Shown here piece by piece: positions 25,016-34,303 of a stretch of DNA of 64,000 nucleotides. A program made the translations under genes and the position numbers. Source of the stretch: Hyunsoonleella aestuarii (GTDB lineage Bacteria; Bacteroidota; Bacteroidia; Flavobacteriales; Flavobacteriaceae); NCBI RefSeq assembly GCF_006148925.1, contig NZ_VAWB01000003.1, positions 62,001 to 126,000 on the forward strand, given 5' to 3'. The notes under the pieces were generated by a model that made no database searches, was not told the origin of the DNA, and saw only the letters and a list, made by a program, of their open reading frames with translations. Numbering within the stretch: the first letter of the stretch is position 1; the number at the start of each line of letters is the position of its first letter.

Positions 25016-26410
25016 TTGTATCCTATCGAATTGAATAAAATAAATGACATAATTAAGTTTCAGCGAGAAGCTTTTAAAACTCAAAAGACTAATGATATTA
25101 TATCAAGATTAAGTCTTTTAAAAAAACTAAAAGCAGAAATTCTTGAGAATGAACAAGCTATTTATGACGCCTTAAACAAAGATTTTAAAAAGCCTTCGTT
25201 TGAAACCTACTTAAGCGAATTGGGTTTGGTTATTTCTGAATTAAATTTGGTTTTGAAAAATTTAAAAAAGTGGGCTAAACCAGAGCGCGTAAAATCTTCT
25301 TTTCTAACCTTTCCTTCAAAAGATTTCATTTATAAAGAGCCTTATGGTCATATTTTGATAATCGCCCCATGGAACTACCCTTTCCTATTGGCTATGGAAC
25401 CGCTAATAATGGCCATAGCAGCAGGAAACACCGTGGTTTTAAAACCTAGTGAATTAACCATAAATACTTCTGAAATAATTACGAGAATAGTTAACAAAGT
25501 ATTTGATAGAAGTATTGCTTTTTCATTTCAGGGTGGTATCGAAACGTCTAAACAACTATTAAACCATAGGTGGGATTATATTTTCTTTACAGGTAGTACA
25601 AAAGTGGGTAAAATAGTTGCAAAAGCAGCAGCAAAAAACTTGACACCTATAACCTTAGAACTTGGAGGTAAATCACCATGTATTATTGATGATACCATTA
25701 ATCTAAAACTTGTTGCTAGAAGATTGGTATGGGGGAAATTTTTAAATGCTGGTCAAACCTGCATTGCAGCAGATTATGTTATTGTAAAAAGCAATAAGAA
25801 AAAGGAGCTTATAACTGCCTTAAAAAGAGAAATTAAACGACGATACGGTAATAATCCTAAAGATTCTGAAGATCTAGCAAGAATAATTAATGAAGAAAAC
25901 ACATTGCGTCTAATACATTTAATAGAGGATTCCAAAGTGGTTTATGGAGGTGAAGTTGATATTCTTCAAAATTATATTGCACCTACTTTAGTTGACAATC
26001 CCAAATTATCCGACAGCATTATGAACGAAGAAATATTTGGTCCTGTCTTGCCCATTCTTACTTATAATTCAGAAAATGATATTGACGTCATTTTAAATCA
26101 TAACGAAAAACCCTTATCGCTTTATATTTTTTCTAGAGATAAACCTTTTACAGAACGTATCATTAAAAGATTCAGTTTTGGTGGTGGTGTTATCAATGAT
26201 TTATTAATTCACTTCGGGAATCCTAAACTTCCATTTGGAGGGGTTGGCTCCAGTGGCATGGGGAAATATCATGGCAAACACGGTTTTGATACTTTTACCC
26301 ATTTAAAATCTATAATGAATCGAGGAATTAAAATAGACCCGTCTTTTAGATATCCGCCTTATATAGGGAAATTAAATTTTCTGAAAAAAATTTTTAAATA
26401 CTTGGGGTAA
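25016..26410 (+). CDS. Aldehyde dehydrogenase, class 3-like
   Basis: The 464-residue NAD(P)-dependent enzyme oxidises aldehydes to acids. Conserved segments are IAPWNYPFLLAMEPLI, AAGNTVVLKPSEL, FTGSTKVGKIVAKAAAK, LELGGKSPCI with the general base glutamate, NAGQTCIAADYV with the catalytic cysteine, and NEEIFGPVLPILTY. Its length and lack of an N-terminal extension place it with the class 3 or fatty-aldehyde type. The start is TTG, directly after the stop of the preceding gene. The C-terminal YIGKLNFLKKIFKYLG is hydrophobic and basic and could touch the membrane. Confidence 0.93.
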   Translation: MYPIELNKINDIIKFQREAFKTQKTNDIISRLSLLKKLKAEILENEQAIYDALNKDFKKPSFETYLSELGLVISELNLVLKNLKKWAKPERVKSSFLTFPSKDFIYKEPYGHILIIAPWNYPFLLAMEPLIMAIAAGNTVVLKPSELTINTSEIITRIVNKVFDRSIAFSFQGGIETSKQLLNHRWDYIFFTGSTKVGKIVAKAAAKNLTPITLELGGKSPCIIDDTINLKLVARRLVWGKFLNAGQTCIAADYVIVKSNKKKELITALKREIKRRYGNNPKDSEDLARIINEENTLRLIHLIEDSKVVYGGEVDILQNYIAPTLVDNPKLSDSIMNEEIFGPVLPILTYNSENDIDVILNHNEKPLSLYIFSRDKPFTERIIKRFSFGGGVINDLLIHFGNPKLPFGGVGSSGMGKYHGKHGFDTFTHLKSIMNRGIKIDPSFRYPPYIGKLNFLKKIFKYLG

Positions 26411-27214
26411 TCAGCCAGTAATTGGGTATTTTAATGAAAGTGTAACACCTTCATTGACTACCGAACTAAGATGAAAATCTGCGTTTATTAAAGTTGCCCT
26501 ACTTTTCATATTTATTAGTCCCGACCCTTTTTCAATTTTACTTTCATCAAAACCTTTACCATCGTCCTTAGCAGTAATCGTTAAGTCTTTTGTATCATAA
26601 TCAAGTGTAATATTCACAGTATTAGCTTCGGAATACTTGACGGAATTCGATAAAAACTCTTGAAGGATTCTAAATAGAATAATTTCATGTTTTTTATTCT
26701 TAAATGGAACAACTTCACCTGTAATATAAAGGTCGGCCATGGTGAATTTTAATTTTTTTAGTCGGTTAAGTTCATTGGTGATAGCTTTTTCAAAACCAAT
26801 ATTCAAAATAACATCGTTATTTAAAGTCTTAGAAAGCGCCCTAACTTCTTTTAAACTATTACTTAATGCTTCCGATGTGTCTTCAAATTTCTCCTTAACG
26901 TCATCAGCAACTTGCATTTTCAATATGCTTAACTGCATATTGGCAAACGATAATAGCTGACCGATATTATCATGCAATTCCCAACCTACATTTTTTAAGG
27001 TTTGCTCTTGAGTTTCGGTTTGTGCGCGAGCAATTTCTTCTTCAAAAGCTTGCTGCTGTCTAACTTTATCGAGTATTAATTTATTCTTCCTCTTTAAAAA
27101 AACAATAAAAAAAATAACCACCAACGACGTAACGATAAACAAAACAGCAATCATGTAAACTAACATATAACGCTCTGATGCTGTACTGGCTATTGGTTCT
27201 CCTGTTTGTAGCAT
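26411..27214 (-). CDS. Membrane sensor histidine kinase, NarL/DesK-type
   Basis: The 267-residue kinase has one transmembrane helix (about 18-42) and a cytoplasmic coiled coil (45-75). The phosphoacceptor motif is GWELHDNIGQLLSFANMQL, with the histidine in ELHDN, followed by an HATPase domain (SNSVKYSEANTVN as N-box, DDGKGFDESKIEKGSGL as G-box). There is no periplasmic sensing domain to speak of, so it may read membrane state or a partner. No response regulator lies nearby. It abuts menE and is the last gene of the menaquinone operon, which hints at a link to respiration, but this is inference. Confidence 0.88.
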   Translation of the reverse strand: MLQTGEPIASTASERYMLVYMIAVLFIVTSLVVIFFIVFLKRKNKLILDKVRQQQAFEEEIARAQTETQEQTLKNVGWELHDNIGQLLSFANMQLSILKMQVADDVKEKFEDTSEALSNSLKEVRALSKTLNNDVILNIGFEKAITNELNRLKKLKFTMADLYITGEVVPFKNKKHEIILFRILQEFLSNSVKYSEANTVNITLDYDTKDLTITAKDDGKGFDESKIEKGSGLINMKSRATLINADFHLSSVVNEGVTLSLKYPITG

Positions 27215-28282
27215 TTAAACTAATTGCTCTAAAGTTTTCTGTCTATGAATTTTCCCTGAAGTGGTTTCTATAAATTTAGAAATAGTATAAACTTTTTTTG
27301 GTTTTTCATATTTATCTAAAACATCAAAGATATCTGAGTTAATATTGTTCTCTTCTGTTTCTACTACCATAACGACCTTATCTCCAAGTGTATCGTCTGG
27401 TATGGATGAAATAAAAAACTGTTCAGTTATTTTACTTCTAAGTTTCATTTCAATTTGCTCTGGATATAATTTTACACCTCCAGAATTAATGATGTTATCG
27501 TATCTGCCAATCCATTCAAAATTTGTTTCTGAATGAATTTTGACTAGGTCGTTTGTAACTACCTTATGGTTTGAAATTTTAGGAGCATCAATTATTAAGC
27601 AGCTTCGGTTATCTGTTGAAACCTTAATTCCAGGTAAAGTCTGAAAATAATTATTAGAATCGCTATCACATAAATTATTCAATTTTCTTACTGCAATATG
27701 CGAAACTGTTTCGGTCATACCAAATGTCTCATAAACATGAGGTTTCTTATCTTTTATCAGTTCAATTATTTCATCAGAAACTCTACCACCGCCAACAATT
27801 ACAATTTTTATTTGCTTTAAAAACTTTGCGAAATTTTTAAGCTGCATAGGAGTAAATGCGCAAAAGTGATATTTTTTATCATAGTCGATGTATGGTAATA
27901 AAGATGGTTCAACCATATCAAGTTCCAAGCCTAGAACAATGGCTCGAACAATCATCATTTTACCCGCAATAAAATTTGATGGTAAGCAGTGCAATACCTT
28001 ATCCCCCGGTTCTAATTTAAAAAAATCTCCTGTTGCAATCGAAGAATAGACCATTGCCATTTTTTTAATCTTTATTTTTTTTGGCTTTCCAGTCGAACCG
28101 GACGTCTGAACCATCACAAAATCTTTATCGTCTAACCAATCTAGCAAGAAGTTACCTAATTCTTGTTGGTAAGGTTCACCTTCTTTTACGTAGCTGTATG
28201 CTACTTCCATTAAGTTTTCTCTAGAGTAATGATGGCCATTTAACTGAAATCTATTATGAACTTTTTTAAAGTTGGGTATCAT
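27215..28282 (-). CDS. menE: o-Succinylbenzoate-CoA ligase
   Basis: MenE activates o-succinylbenzoate with ATP and CoA in menaquinone synthesis. The 355-residue ANL-superfamily enzyme shows the P-loop-like MVQTSGSTGKPKKIKIKK, the adenylate-binding VYETFGMTETVSH and the hinge region GRYDNIINSGGVKLYPEQIE. The catalytic lysine lies near TSGKIHRQKT at the C-terminus. It is shorter than the enterobacterial enzyme (about 450) but normal for Bacteroidota. It lies in order with menC, menA and menB upstream. Confidence 0.93.
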   Translation of the reverse strand: MIPNFKKVHNRFQLNGHHYSRENLMEVAYSYVKEGEPYQQELGNFLLDWLDDKDFVMVQTSGSTGKPKKIKIKKMAMVYSSIATGDFFKLEPGDKVLHCLPSNFIAGKMMIVRAIVLGLELDMVEPSLLPYIDYDKKYHFCAFTPMQLKNFAKFLKQIKIVIVGGGRVSDEIIELIKDKKPHVYETFGMTETVSHIAVRKLNNLCDSDSNNYFQTLPGIKVSTDNRSCLIIDAPKISNHKVVTNDLVKIHSETNFEWIGRYDNIINSGGVKLYPEQIEMKLRSKITEQFFISSIPDDTLGDKVVMVVETEENNINSDIFDVLDKYEKPKKVYTISKFIETTSGKIHRQKTLEQLV

Positions 28283-28288
28283 ACTTTC

Positions 28289-29248
28289 TTAATCTTCTAA
28301 AATTTTATAATCGTCTTCAGGCGGTTCTATAACAGGACCAAATAACTTATCCTTCCAATTGGTCCATTTATATTTCTTTGCCAAAATAAATAACAATATT
28401 GGGAAAATAATGAATACAGGAACAAAAATTTCTCCAAGCCCCATCATCTCGGGGTCACTCATATCCTTAAAGATAGAATGGGTCTGAAATGCTGTCCAAT
28501 CGGCAGTAACCAATAATGCCGTAAATAAGTTGTTCGCAGCATGAAAACCTAATGCTAATTCTAGACCTTCATCCATTAAAGTCATAATACCTAAAAACAA
28601 TCCAGTACCGATGTAGTAAACCATGATGACATAACCGAGTTTATCAACTTCTGGATTGGCTATATGTAATAAACCAAAAACAAATGAGGTTATGATTAAA
28701 GGAATCCATCGGTTTTTAACTAGTACCCCTATACCCTGCATTAAATAACCTCTAAATAAATATTCTTCAAAACTAGTTTGTAATGGAACCAATAAAACCG
28801 CAACTAGACATAAAATTAGGAACGGAACTAATTTAAAGTTGAAGACATAATCTTCTGGAGTTAAAAAATAATCGGCAATTACTAAACTACTTGATAGTAC
28901 CCCCCAAAGAATAAACACAAACCAAAATCTACTCCAATCAATGCGCTTTCTTGTAGTAGTTAGATGTCTTATTGATTGGTTGTGCAAATATTTCACAACT
29001 AAAAAAAGCCCTAAAAGCCCAAAAGCAAATGATAATAACATTAAAAATAGATTTAAGTTAGGCTCTAAAAGTGTCATCATTTTGGTTTGATCTAATCCAA
29101 CTAAACCATCACCATTTTTGTATGCTTGGTAAAAAACTGCAGCGGTAAAAGGCAATTGACCAATTATAACGGCAATAACAACAATAAAAACTCCCACTAA
29201 ATAACGCCACCAATCATGTAAAATATTAAATGCTTGAGCTATATACAT
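28289..29248 (-). CDS. CPBP-family intramembrane metalloprotease
   Basis: The 319-residue protein has about eight hydrophobic helices and the Abi/CAAX protease (CPBP) motifs: motif 1 EEYLFRGYLMQ, motif 2 FGLLHIANPE and motif 3 HAANNLFTALL. These provide the glutamates and histidines of a zinc site inside the membrane. In eukaryotes relatives process prenylated proteins; in bacteria most substrates are unknown. It is inserted between menC and menE, 6 bases from menE, so it is co-transcribed with quinone genes. The C-terminus is charged and cytoplasmic. Confidence 0.9.
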   Translation of the reverse strand: MYIAQAFNILHDWWRYLVGVFIVVIAVIIGQLPFTAAVFYQAYKNGDGLVGLDQTKMMTLLEPNLNLFLMLLSFAFGLLGLFLVVKYLHNQSIRHLTTTRKRIDWSRFWFVFILWGVLSSSLVIADYFLTPEDYVFNFKLVPFLILCLVAVLLVPLQTSFEEYLFRGYLMQGIGVLVKNRWIPLIITSFVFGLLHIANPEVDKLGYVIMVYYIGTGLFLGIMTLMDEGLELALGFHAANNLFTALLVTADWTAFQTHSIFKDMSDPEMMGLGEIFVPVFIIFPILLFILAKKYKWTNWKDKLFGPVIEPPEDDYKILED

Positions 29249-29294
29249 TTTCTTCCTAAATTAAGTACTGTTAATAATTTGATGCAACATTTAT

Positions 29295-30341
29295 TCAACA
29301 TTGCAACTTTTCTATGTTCCAACTATTAGTTCTATTATATTTTAAAGTTCCACTTTCAACTTCTAAGGGCGAAACAAAATTATTAGTAAATAGACTACCT
29401 GTTCCCAATCCTTGGGTCATATTACTTTCCTTTTTATAGGTGAATTGAGCAATAGCACTAAGGCCAATATTACTTTCTAGAGCGCTCGTTATCCACCAAG
29501 GAATTTTTCCGCTTTCCGCCAATTCAATCCATTCTTCACTTCCACTAAATCCGCCCACTAAACTCGGCTTCAAAATAATATATTGCGGATTTATGGTTTG
29601 TAGTAGTTCTTTCTTTTTTGTTACAGAAAAAACACCTATTAATTCTTCATCTAATGCAATAGGTAATGGTGTCTTACTGCATAAAGTCGCCATTTCGTCA
29701 ATTTGACCTTGTTTGATAGGTTGTTCAACGGAATGCAGTTCAAAACCTGAAAGTATCTTTAGCTTCTCTAAAGCTTCATCATATGAAAACGCACCGTTCG
29801 CATCAACCCGTAATTCGATATCTTTTGAGCAAAATTCTTTTCTAATTGCTTTTAAAAGACCTATTTCAGTTCCAAAATCTAATGCTCCAATTTTCATTTT
29901 TATACAGTTGAAACCTGCTTCAATCTTTTCTTTGATTTGTAACTTCATAAAAGATTCTTCTCCCATCCAAATTAAACCATTAATAGGGATAGCGTCTTCT
30001 CCTCTGGTAAATTTTGAAGGAAATAACTCGAATGCATTCTGGCTTTTTAACGATTTGAAAGCCATTTCGATACCAAATTGTATACTTGGATATTCTGCTA
30101 GCTGCACTAATAAAGCATTTAAGCCAATATCAATATTATTGCATACCCAATTTAATTTATCTTCGTAATCTGGTTTATCATCAATTGAAAGTCCTCTAAA
30201 CAATCCACATTCACCTATTCCTTGCTTATCTGGAGCATTCAAAATGAGAAAATAAGTTTCCTTTGTTACTAAAATACCGCGGGAAGTGCCACTTGCTTGT
30301 TTAAAATTAAGAATGTATCTCTTATATGATGCTTTAACCAT
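29295..30341 (-). CDS. menC: o-Succinylbenzoate synthase
   Basis: MenC dehydrates SHCHC to o-succinylbenzoate. It belongs to the enolase superfamily: GFNCIKMKIGALDF holds the KxK catalytic pair, LRVDANGAFSYDEAL the first metal aspartate, HSVEQPIKQG the second metal ligand and PIALDEELIG the third. IILKPSLVGGFSG has the opposing lysine, and SALESNIGLSAIAQF closes the site. The protein is 348 residues, as usual. It abuts the UPF0173 hydrolase gene upstream with no gap. Confidence 0.94.
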   Translation of the reverse strand: MVKASYKRYILNFKQASGTSRGILVTKETYFLILNAPDKQGIGECGLFRGLSIDDKPDYEDKLNWVCNNIDIGLNALLVQLAEYPSIQFGIEMAFKSLKSQNAFELFPSKFTRGEDAIPINGLIWMGEESFMKLQIKEKIEAGFNCIKMKIGALDFGTEIGLLKAIRKEFCSKDIELRVDANGAFSYDEALEKLKILSGFELHSVEQPIKQGQIDEMATLCSKTPLPIALDEELIGVFSVTKKKELLQTINPQYIILKPSLVGGFSGSEEWIELAESGKIPWWITSALESNIGLSAIAQFTYKKESNMTQGLGTGSLFTNNFVSPLEVESGTLKYNRTNSWNIEKLQC

Positions 30342-31019
30342 TTATACCTCAATACTTTCACCTATATCTAAAAGCAATAATTTTTTTAAATTTATATCAA
30401 ACTTACCTATAGATTTTGATTTATCTATTTCAATGTAGCCAAAAGTATCATAGTGATATCCTAAAACCTTGTCACAATCTAAAAATCCAGTTGCTATTAG
30501 TGCATCGTCTACACCCATAGTAAAATTGTCACCAATAGGTAAAATCGCCAAATCTAAATCGAAAGATTTACGAATTAATTTCATATCGTAGGTTAGTGCT
30601 GTATCACCTGCAATATAAATTGTTTTACCATTGGCATTTAAAACAAATCCTCCTGGTTGTCCACCATAACTCCCATCTGGAAAAGAAGATGTATGAATCG
30701 CATTAACATATTTAACTAAACCGAATTCAAATTCCCATTGTCCACCATGGTTCATTGGGTGTCCTTTAATACCAAGCTTTTCATAGTATGACACAATTTC
30801 GAAGTTAGAAATAACAGTAGCTCCTGTTCGTTTAGAAATGGCTTCAACATCTGCTATATGATCTTGATGCGCATGTGTAACTAAAATATAATCTGCTTTT
30901 AAGGTATTTATATCTATTGCAGACGCCTTTGGATTTGGAGAAATAAATGGGTCTACCAAAAGGTTAAAATCTCCTATTTCTATCCCTAAACTGGCATGAC
31001 CATAAAATGTGATTTTCAT
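30342..31019 (-). CDS. Metal-dependent hydrolase, UPF0173 / metallo-beta-lactamase fold
   Basis: The 225-residue protein has the short beta-lactamase-fold metal motif THAHQDHIADVEAI, plus FYGHASLGIEIGDFNLLVDP at the N-terminus, IAGDTALTYDMKLI for the second metal site and GYHYDTFGYIEID near the end. UPF0173 proteins such as YtkL are uncharacterised hydrolases. It lies between menA and menC in the menaquinone operon, a recurring flavobacterial location, but no role in quinone synthesis is established. Confidence 0.9.
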   Translation of the reverse strand: MKITFYGHASLGIEIGDFNLLVDPFISPNPKASAIDINTLKADYILVTHAHQDHIADVEAISKRTGATVISNFEIVSYYEKLGIKGHPMNHGGQWEFEFGLVKYVNAIHTSSFPDGSYGGQPGGFVLNANGKTIYIAGDTALTYDMKLIRKSFDLDLAILPIGDNFTMGVDDALIATGFLDCDKVLGYHYDTFGYIEIDKSKSIGKFDINLKKLLLLDIGESIEV

Positions 31020-31067
31020 AATGTTATTTTTACTCGAAAGGTACTTGTTTTACTCTAAAATTAAAAA

Positions 31068-31970
31068 TTAAACTAAATACCCTACTCCCATTAAAACAGA
31101 CATAAAAAAGGTAGTTAGGGCCAGTTTCTTTAATTCCGGATCTAAATCCTTTAATTCTTTAATTCTAAAAACTTTTATTAGATGAATGGTTAAAGGAATA
31201 TAAGCCATCATAAATACTAAACTTAAGGGAGATATATAATATAATAATCCAAACAGTGCCGAAAGAATTATAGCCGAAATAATTAAAAACCCATGATAGA
31301 TTTTCACCTTCCTAAACCCTAACTTAACCGCCAAAGTTACTTTTCTAACTTTTTCATCAGATTTCATATCACGCATATTATTCAAATTTAAAACACCTGT
31401 ACTTAGAAGTCCAATTGATATTGCTGGAAGAAAAACCACATGATTAATTTCCTTGGCATAAAGCACATAGCATCCCATTACACTCAATAAGCCAAAAAAG
31501 ATAAACACAAAAACATCACCTAAAGCACGATATCCATAAGGATTGTTACCCATAGTGTATTTTATTGCTGCAATAATAGAAACGATTCCTAGTACAAAAA
31601 ATAATGCTGTGAGGTAAAAATGTCTAACACCAAAAGCTGAAAAAACAAGAAAAAATGCTAATACAATTGAAATTAGTATGTTAATTCTAATAGCATTAAA
31701 CATCTCTTCAGGAGATATTTTACCGCTTTGTATAGCTCGTTCTGGCCCTATACGGTCATCATTGTCTGTTTTATTAACACCATCTCCATAATCATTCGCT
31801 AAATTAGAAAGTATCTGCAAACTTAAAGTTGTTAATATAGCTAGAACAAAAACTTTCCAATCAAAATGACCATCATATTTTGCGATACAAGATGCCAGTA
31901 TAATTCCAGAAATAGATAACGGTAAAGTTCTTAACCGCATCGTGGATATCCATAATAATACATTCTTCAT
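31068..31970 (-). CDS. menA: 1,4-Dihydroxy-2-naphthoate prenyltransferase
   Basis: MenA attaches the polyprenyl tail to DHNA, giving demethylmenaquinone in the inner membrane. The 300-residue protein has about eight transmembrane helices. It has the UbiA-family aspartate motif NLANDYGDGVNKTDNDDRIG followed by the ERAIQSG segment, and a second site near NLNNMRDMKSDEKVRK. It starts one base after the menB stop. The polyprenyl chain length cannot be read from the sequence. Confidence 0.95.
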   Translation of the reverse strand: MKNVLLWISTMRLRTLPLSISGIILASCIAKYDGHFDWKVFVLAILTTLSLQILSNLANDYGDGVNKTDNDDRIGPERAIQSGKISPEEMFNAIRINILISIVLAFFLVFSAFGVRHFYLTALFFVLGIVSIIAAIKYTMGNNPYGYRALGDVFVFIFFGLLSVMGCYVLYAKEINHVVFLPAISIGLLSTGVLNLNNMRDMKSDEKVRKVTLAVKLGFRKVKIYHGFLIISAIILSALFGLLYYISPLSLVFMMAYIPLTIHLIKVFRIKELKDLDPELKKLALTTFFMSVLMGVGYLV

Positions 31971-31971
31971 A

Positions 31972-32811
31972 TTAAGGAATCCACTTTTTATTAAAGTTAG
32001 GTTTTCTTTTCTCTAAAAAGGCATTTCTTCCCTCAATCGCTTCGTCCGTCATATAAGCAAGTCTAGTAGCTTCTCCAGCAAAGACTTGCTGTCCTACCAT
32101 ACCATCATCTGTTAAATTCATGGCAAACTTCAGCATTTTTATTGAGGTTGGAGACTTCGCTAATATTTCTTGTGCCCAGTCATAGGCAGTATCTTCTAAT
32201 TCATCATGAGGTATAACTGCATTTACCATCCCCATTACAAAGGCCTCTTGCGCAGAATAATTTCGGCCTAAGAAGAATATTTCTCTTGCTTTTTTCTGGC
32301 CAACCATTTTCGCTAAATAAGCAGAACCATAGCCACCATCAAAGCTAGTAACATCTGCGTCGGTTTGTTTAAAAATTGCATGCTCTTTACTTGCAAGGGT
32401 TAAATCGCACACAACATGCAAACTATGACCTCCTCCAACTGCCCATCCAGGTACCACAGCTATGACAGCCTTTGGCATAAAACGTATTAATCGTTGCACT
32501 TCAAGTATATTTAAGCGGTGATAACCATCCTCTCCTACATACCCTTGATGTCCTCTAGCTTTTTGATCGCCTCCACTACAAAATGAATAAACTCCATCTT
32601 TAGTTGAAGGGCCTTCAGCCGATAGTAAAACCACGCCTATATTAACATCTTCATTGGCATCATAAAATGCATCGTATAATTCGCTCGTTGTTTTTGGTCG
32701 AAAAGCATTTCTAACATTTGGTCTGTTAAATGCTATACGAGCTACGCCTCCACTCTTTTTATAGGTAATATCTTGGTATTCCTTAGCAGTTACCCAATTA
32801 GGTTTCTCCAT
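31972..32811 (-). CDS. menB: 1,4-Dihydroxy-2-naphthoyl-CoA synthase
   Basis: MenB cyclises o-succinylbenzoyl-CoA. The crotonase-fold enzyme shows RPNVRNAFRPKT, the oxyanion-hole SFCSGGDQKARG, PGWAVGGGHSLHVVCD and the MenB-specific TDADVTSFDGGYGSAYLA. I use the ATG at 32811 (MEKPNWVTAKEYQDITY). The longer reading would begin at a TTG that is part of the -7 element TATTTTTG and so cannot be transcribed. It is the first gene of the seven-gene minus-strand run ending at 26411. Confidence 0.95.
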   Translation of the reverse strand: MEKPNWVTAKEYQDITYKKSGGVARIAFNRPNVRNAFRPKTTSELYDAFYDANEDVNIGVVLLSAEGPSTKDGVYSFCSGGDQKARGHQGYVGEDGYHRLNILEVQRLIRFMPKAVIAVVPGWAVGGGHSLHVVCDLTLASKEHAIFKQTDADVTSFDGGYGSAYLAKMVGQKKAREIFFLGRNYSAQEAFVMGMVNAVIPHDELEDTAYDWAQEILAKSPTSIKMLKFAMNLTDDGMVGQQVFAGEATRLAYMTDEAIEGRNAFLEKRKPNFNKKWIP

Positions 32812-32826
32812 TATACTTATTTTAGT

Positions 32827-32834
32827 CAAAAATA
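32827..32834 (-). promoter_or_regulatory. -7 promoter element TATTTTTG of the menaquinone operon
   Basis: It matches TAnnTTTG on the minus strand, 16 bases before the menB ATG, giving a leader of about 10 bases and deciding the menB start. Confidence 0.6.
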
Positions 32835-32864
32835 AATTTTATTTCATTAAAACGCTTGTCTACC

Positions 32865-33983
32865 ATGAAAAATAATATTTCGCTAGTTTTTTTCTTTTTG
32901 CTAACATTTTTGTGTTTTTCTCAACACTATGAATTTGAAACAGTTATAGACTTAGAAGCCACAGATGTCATTAGTCAAGGTAAAACAGGGACTTGTTGGA
33001 GCTTCTCTGCCTCTTCATTTTTAGAAAGCGAAATTATGCGTATTTCAGGTAAAAAAATTGATCTATCCGAGATGTATAACGTGAGGCACACATATCCTAA
33101 AAAGGCATGGAATTATGTGATGCGCCAAGGCAAAACACAATTTAGCGAAGGTGGTTTAGCGCACGATGTGATAAACAGTATTAGAGAATTTGGCCTTGTT
33201 CCAAACGACGTTTATTCTGGACTAAAAAATGAAAATGAAAACCATAATCACTCTGAGCTTGTGAGCGAATTAAATAAAGTATTAGATGAATATATTGCAG
33301 ACTCTAAAGATTATAAAACTGATTGGAAGGAGGATATTGAAACTATATTAAATAATCACCTAGGCGAAAATGTTAGTGCGTTTAATTATGAAGGCATTAA
33401 TTATACACCACTATCCTTTTTAGAATTTACAAATATTAATCCTAACGATTATATTTCTATTACATCTTTCAATCATGTTCCATACCACTCAGAATTTATA
33501 TTAAACATACCAGATAACTTTTCTAATGGTAAATTCCTGAATGTTCCATTAGATGAATTAGTTAGTATCACTAATACAGCTTTAAAAAATGGTTTTTCAA
33601 TAGAATTAGACTGTGATGTAAGTGAAAAAACATTTTCATCTAAATACGGTATTGCCGTGATACCTGAAAATGAATTAGAAAGTACCGAGGCTTTAAAAAC
33701 AATCATGAAAGAAAAATCAATTACGCAAGAACTTAGGCAGCAAGAATTTGAAAACTATAATACTACGGACGACCATTTAATGCATATTACAGGACTTTTA
33801 AAAGACCAAAACGGAGTACTGTTTTATAAGGTTAAAAATTCATGGGGTAAAAATTCTGAGCGTGTTGGTAATGATGGTTACATCTACATGAGTGAAGCCT
33901 ACTTTAAGTTAAAGACAATTTCGATTATGGTCCATAAAGATCCTCTAAATTATATTTTATATAAAAAAACCTCTTGGAATTGA
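32865..33983 (+). CDS. Secreted C1-family cysteine peptidase, bleomycin-hydrolase-like
   Basis: I start at the ATG at 32865 (MKNNISLVFFFLLTFLCFSQ), which gives a clean signal peptide and 372 residues. The papain-like domain shows GKTGTCWSFSASSFLESEIM with the catalytic cysteine, DDHLMHITGLLKDQNGV with the histidine and VKNSWGKNS with the asparagine, as in the C1B aminopeptidase group (PepC/bleomycin hydrolase). Most relatives are cytoplasmic, but this one carries an export signal, a frequent Bacteroidota variant. It is divergent from menB. Confidence 0.9.
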   Translation: MKNNISLVFFFLLTFLCFSQHYEFETVIDLEATDVISQGKTGTCWSFSASSFLESEIMRISGKKIDLSEMYNVRHTYPKKAWNYVMRQGKTQFSEGGLAHDVINSIREFGLVPNDVYSGLKNENENHNHSELVSELNKVLDEYIADSKDYKTDWKEDIETILNNHLGENVSAFNYEGINYTPLSFLEFTNINPNDYISITSFNHVPYHSEFILNIPDNFSNGKFLNVPLDELVSITNTALKNGFSIELDCDVSEKTFSSKYGIAVIPENELESTEALKTIMKEKSITQELRQQEFENYNTTDDHLMHITGLLKDQNGVLFYKVKNSWGKNSERVGNDGYIYMSEAYFKLKTISIMVHKDPLNYILYKKTSWN

Positions 33984-34123
33984 ATTATTCACAATTGTTC
34001 AAAAATACTTACAACTGAGTATATCATATAAGCTTATAGTAAATTATCTTTATTTAGAAATTATTTTACAAATATTTGCGCTTTGTCTAATAAAATTGTA
34101 TTTTGTCGATGTTTTAATCCCAA

Positions 34124-34303
34124 ATGCCTATGTTATTAACAATTACTATTTGTCTTACTGGATTAGTTTTTATTAATTTAATACTTCTTAAATTTAGCTG
34201 TAGTAAAACTAATAATCCTCTTAAACAGACTAAAAAACCTATTGTTTTTAAACCATCTACCACCGAATTGGTTCCAAACAGGCTTGCTCCAACAGGGAGT
34301 TAG
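34124..34303 (+). CDS. Small membrane protein (59 residues)
   Basis: I read this gene by hand. Two in-frame ATGs (34124 and 34130) open MPMLLTITICLTGLVFINL, one hydrophobic helix, then ILLKFSCSKTNN, a basic and Pro-rich segment, and a final LAPTGS before TAG. A lipobox-like FSC is present. An AT-rich promoter-like region (TTTG near 34083, TATTTTG near 34099) precedes it. The tail overlaps the 3' end of ung on the other strand by 47 bases. The C-terminal LAPTGS looks familiar from other flavobacterial small proteins, but I cannot verify that here. Confidence 0.5.
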   Translation: MPMLLTITICLTGLVFINLILLKFSCSKTNNPLKQTKKPIVFKPSTTELVPNRLAPTGS

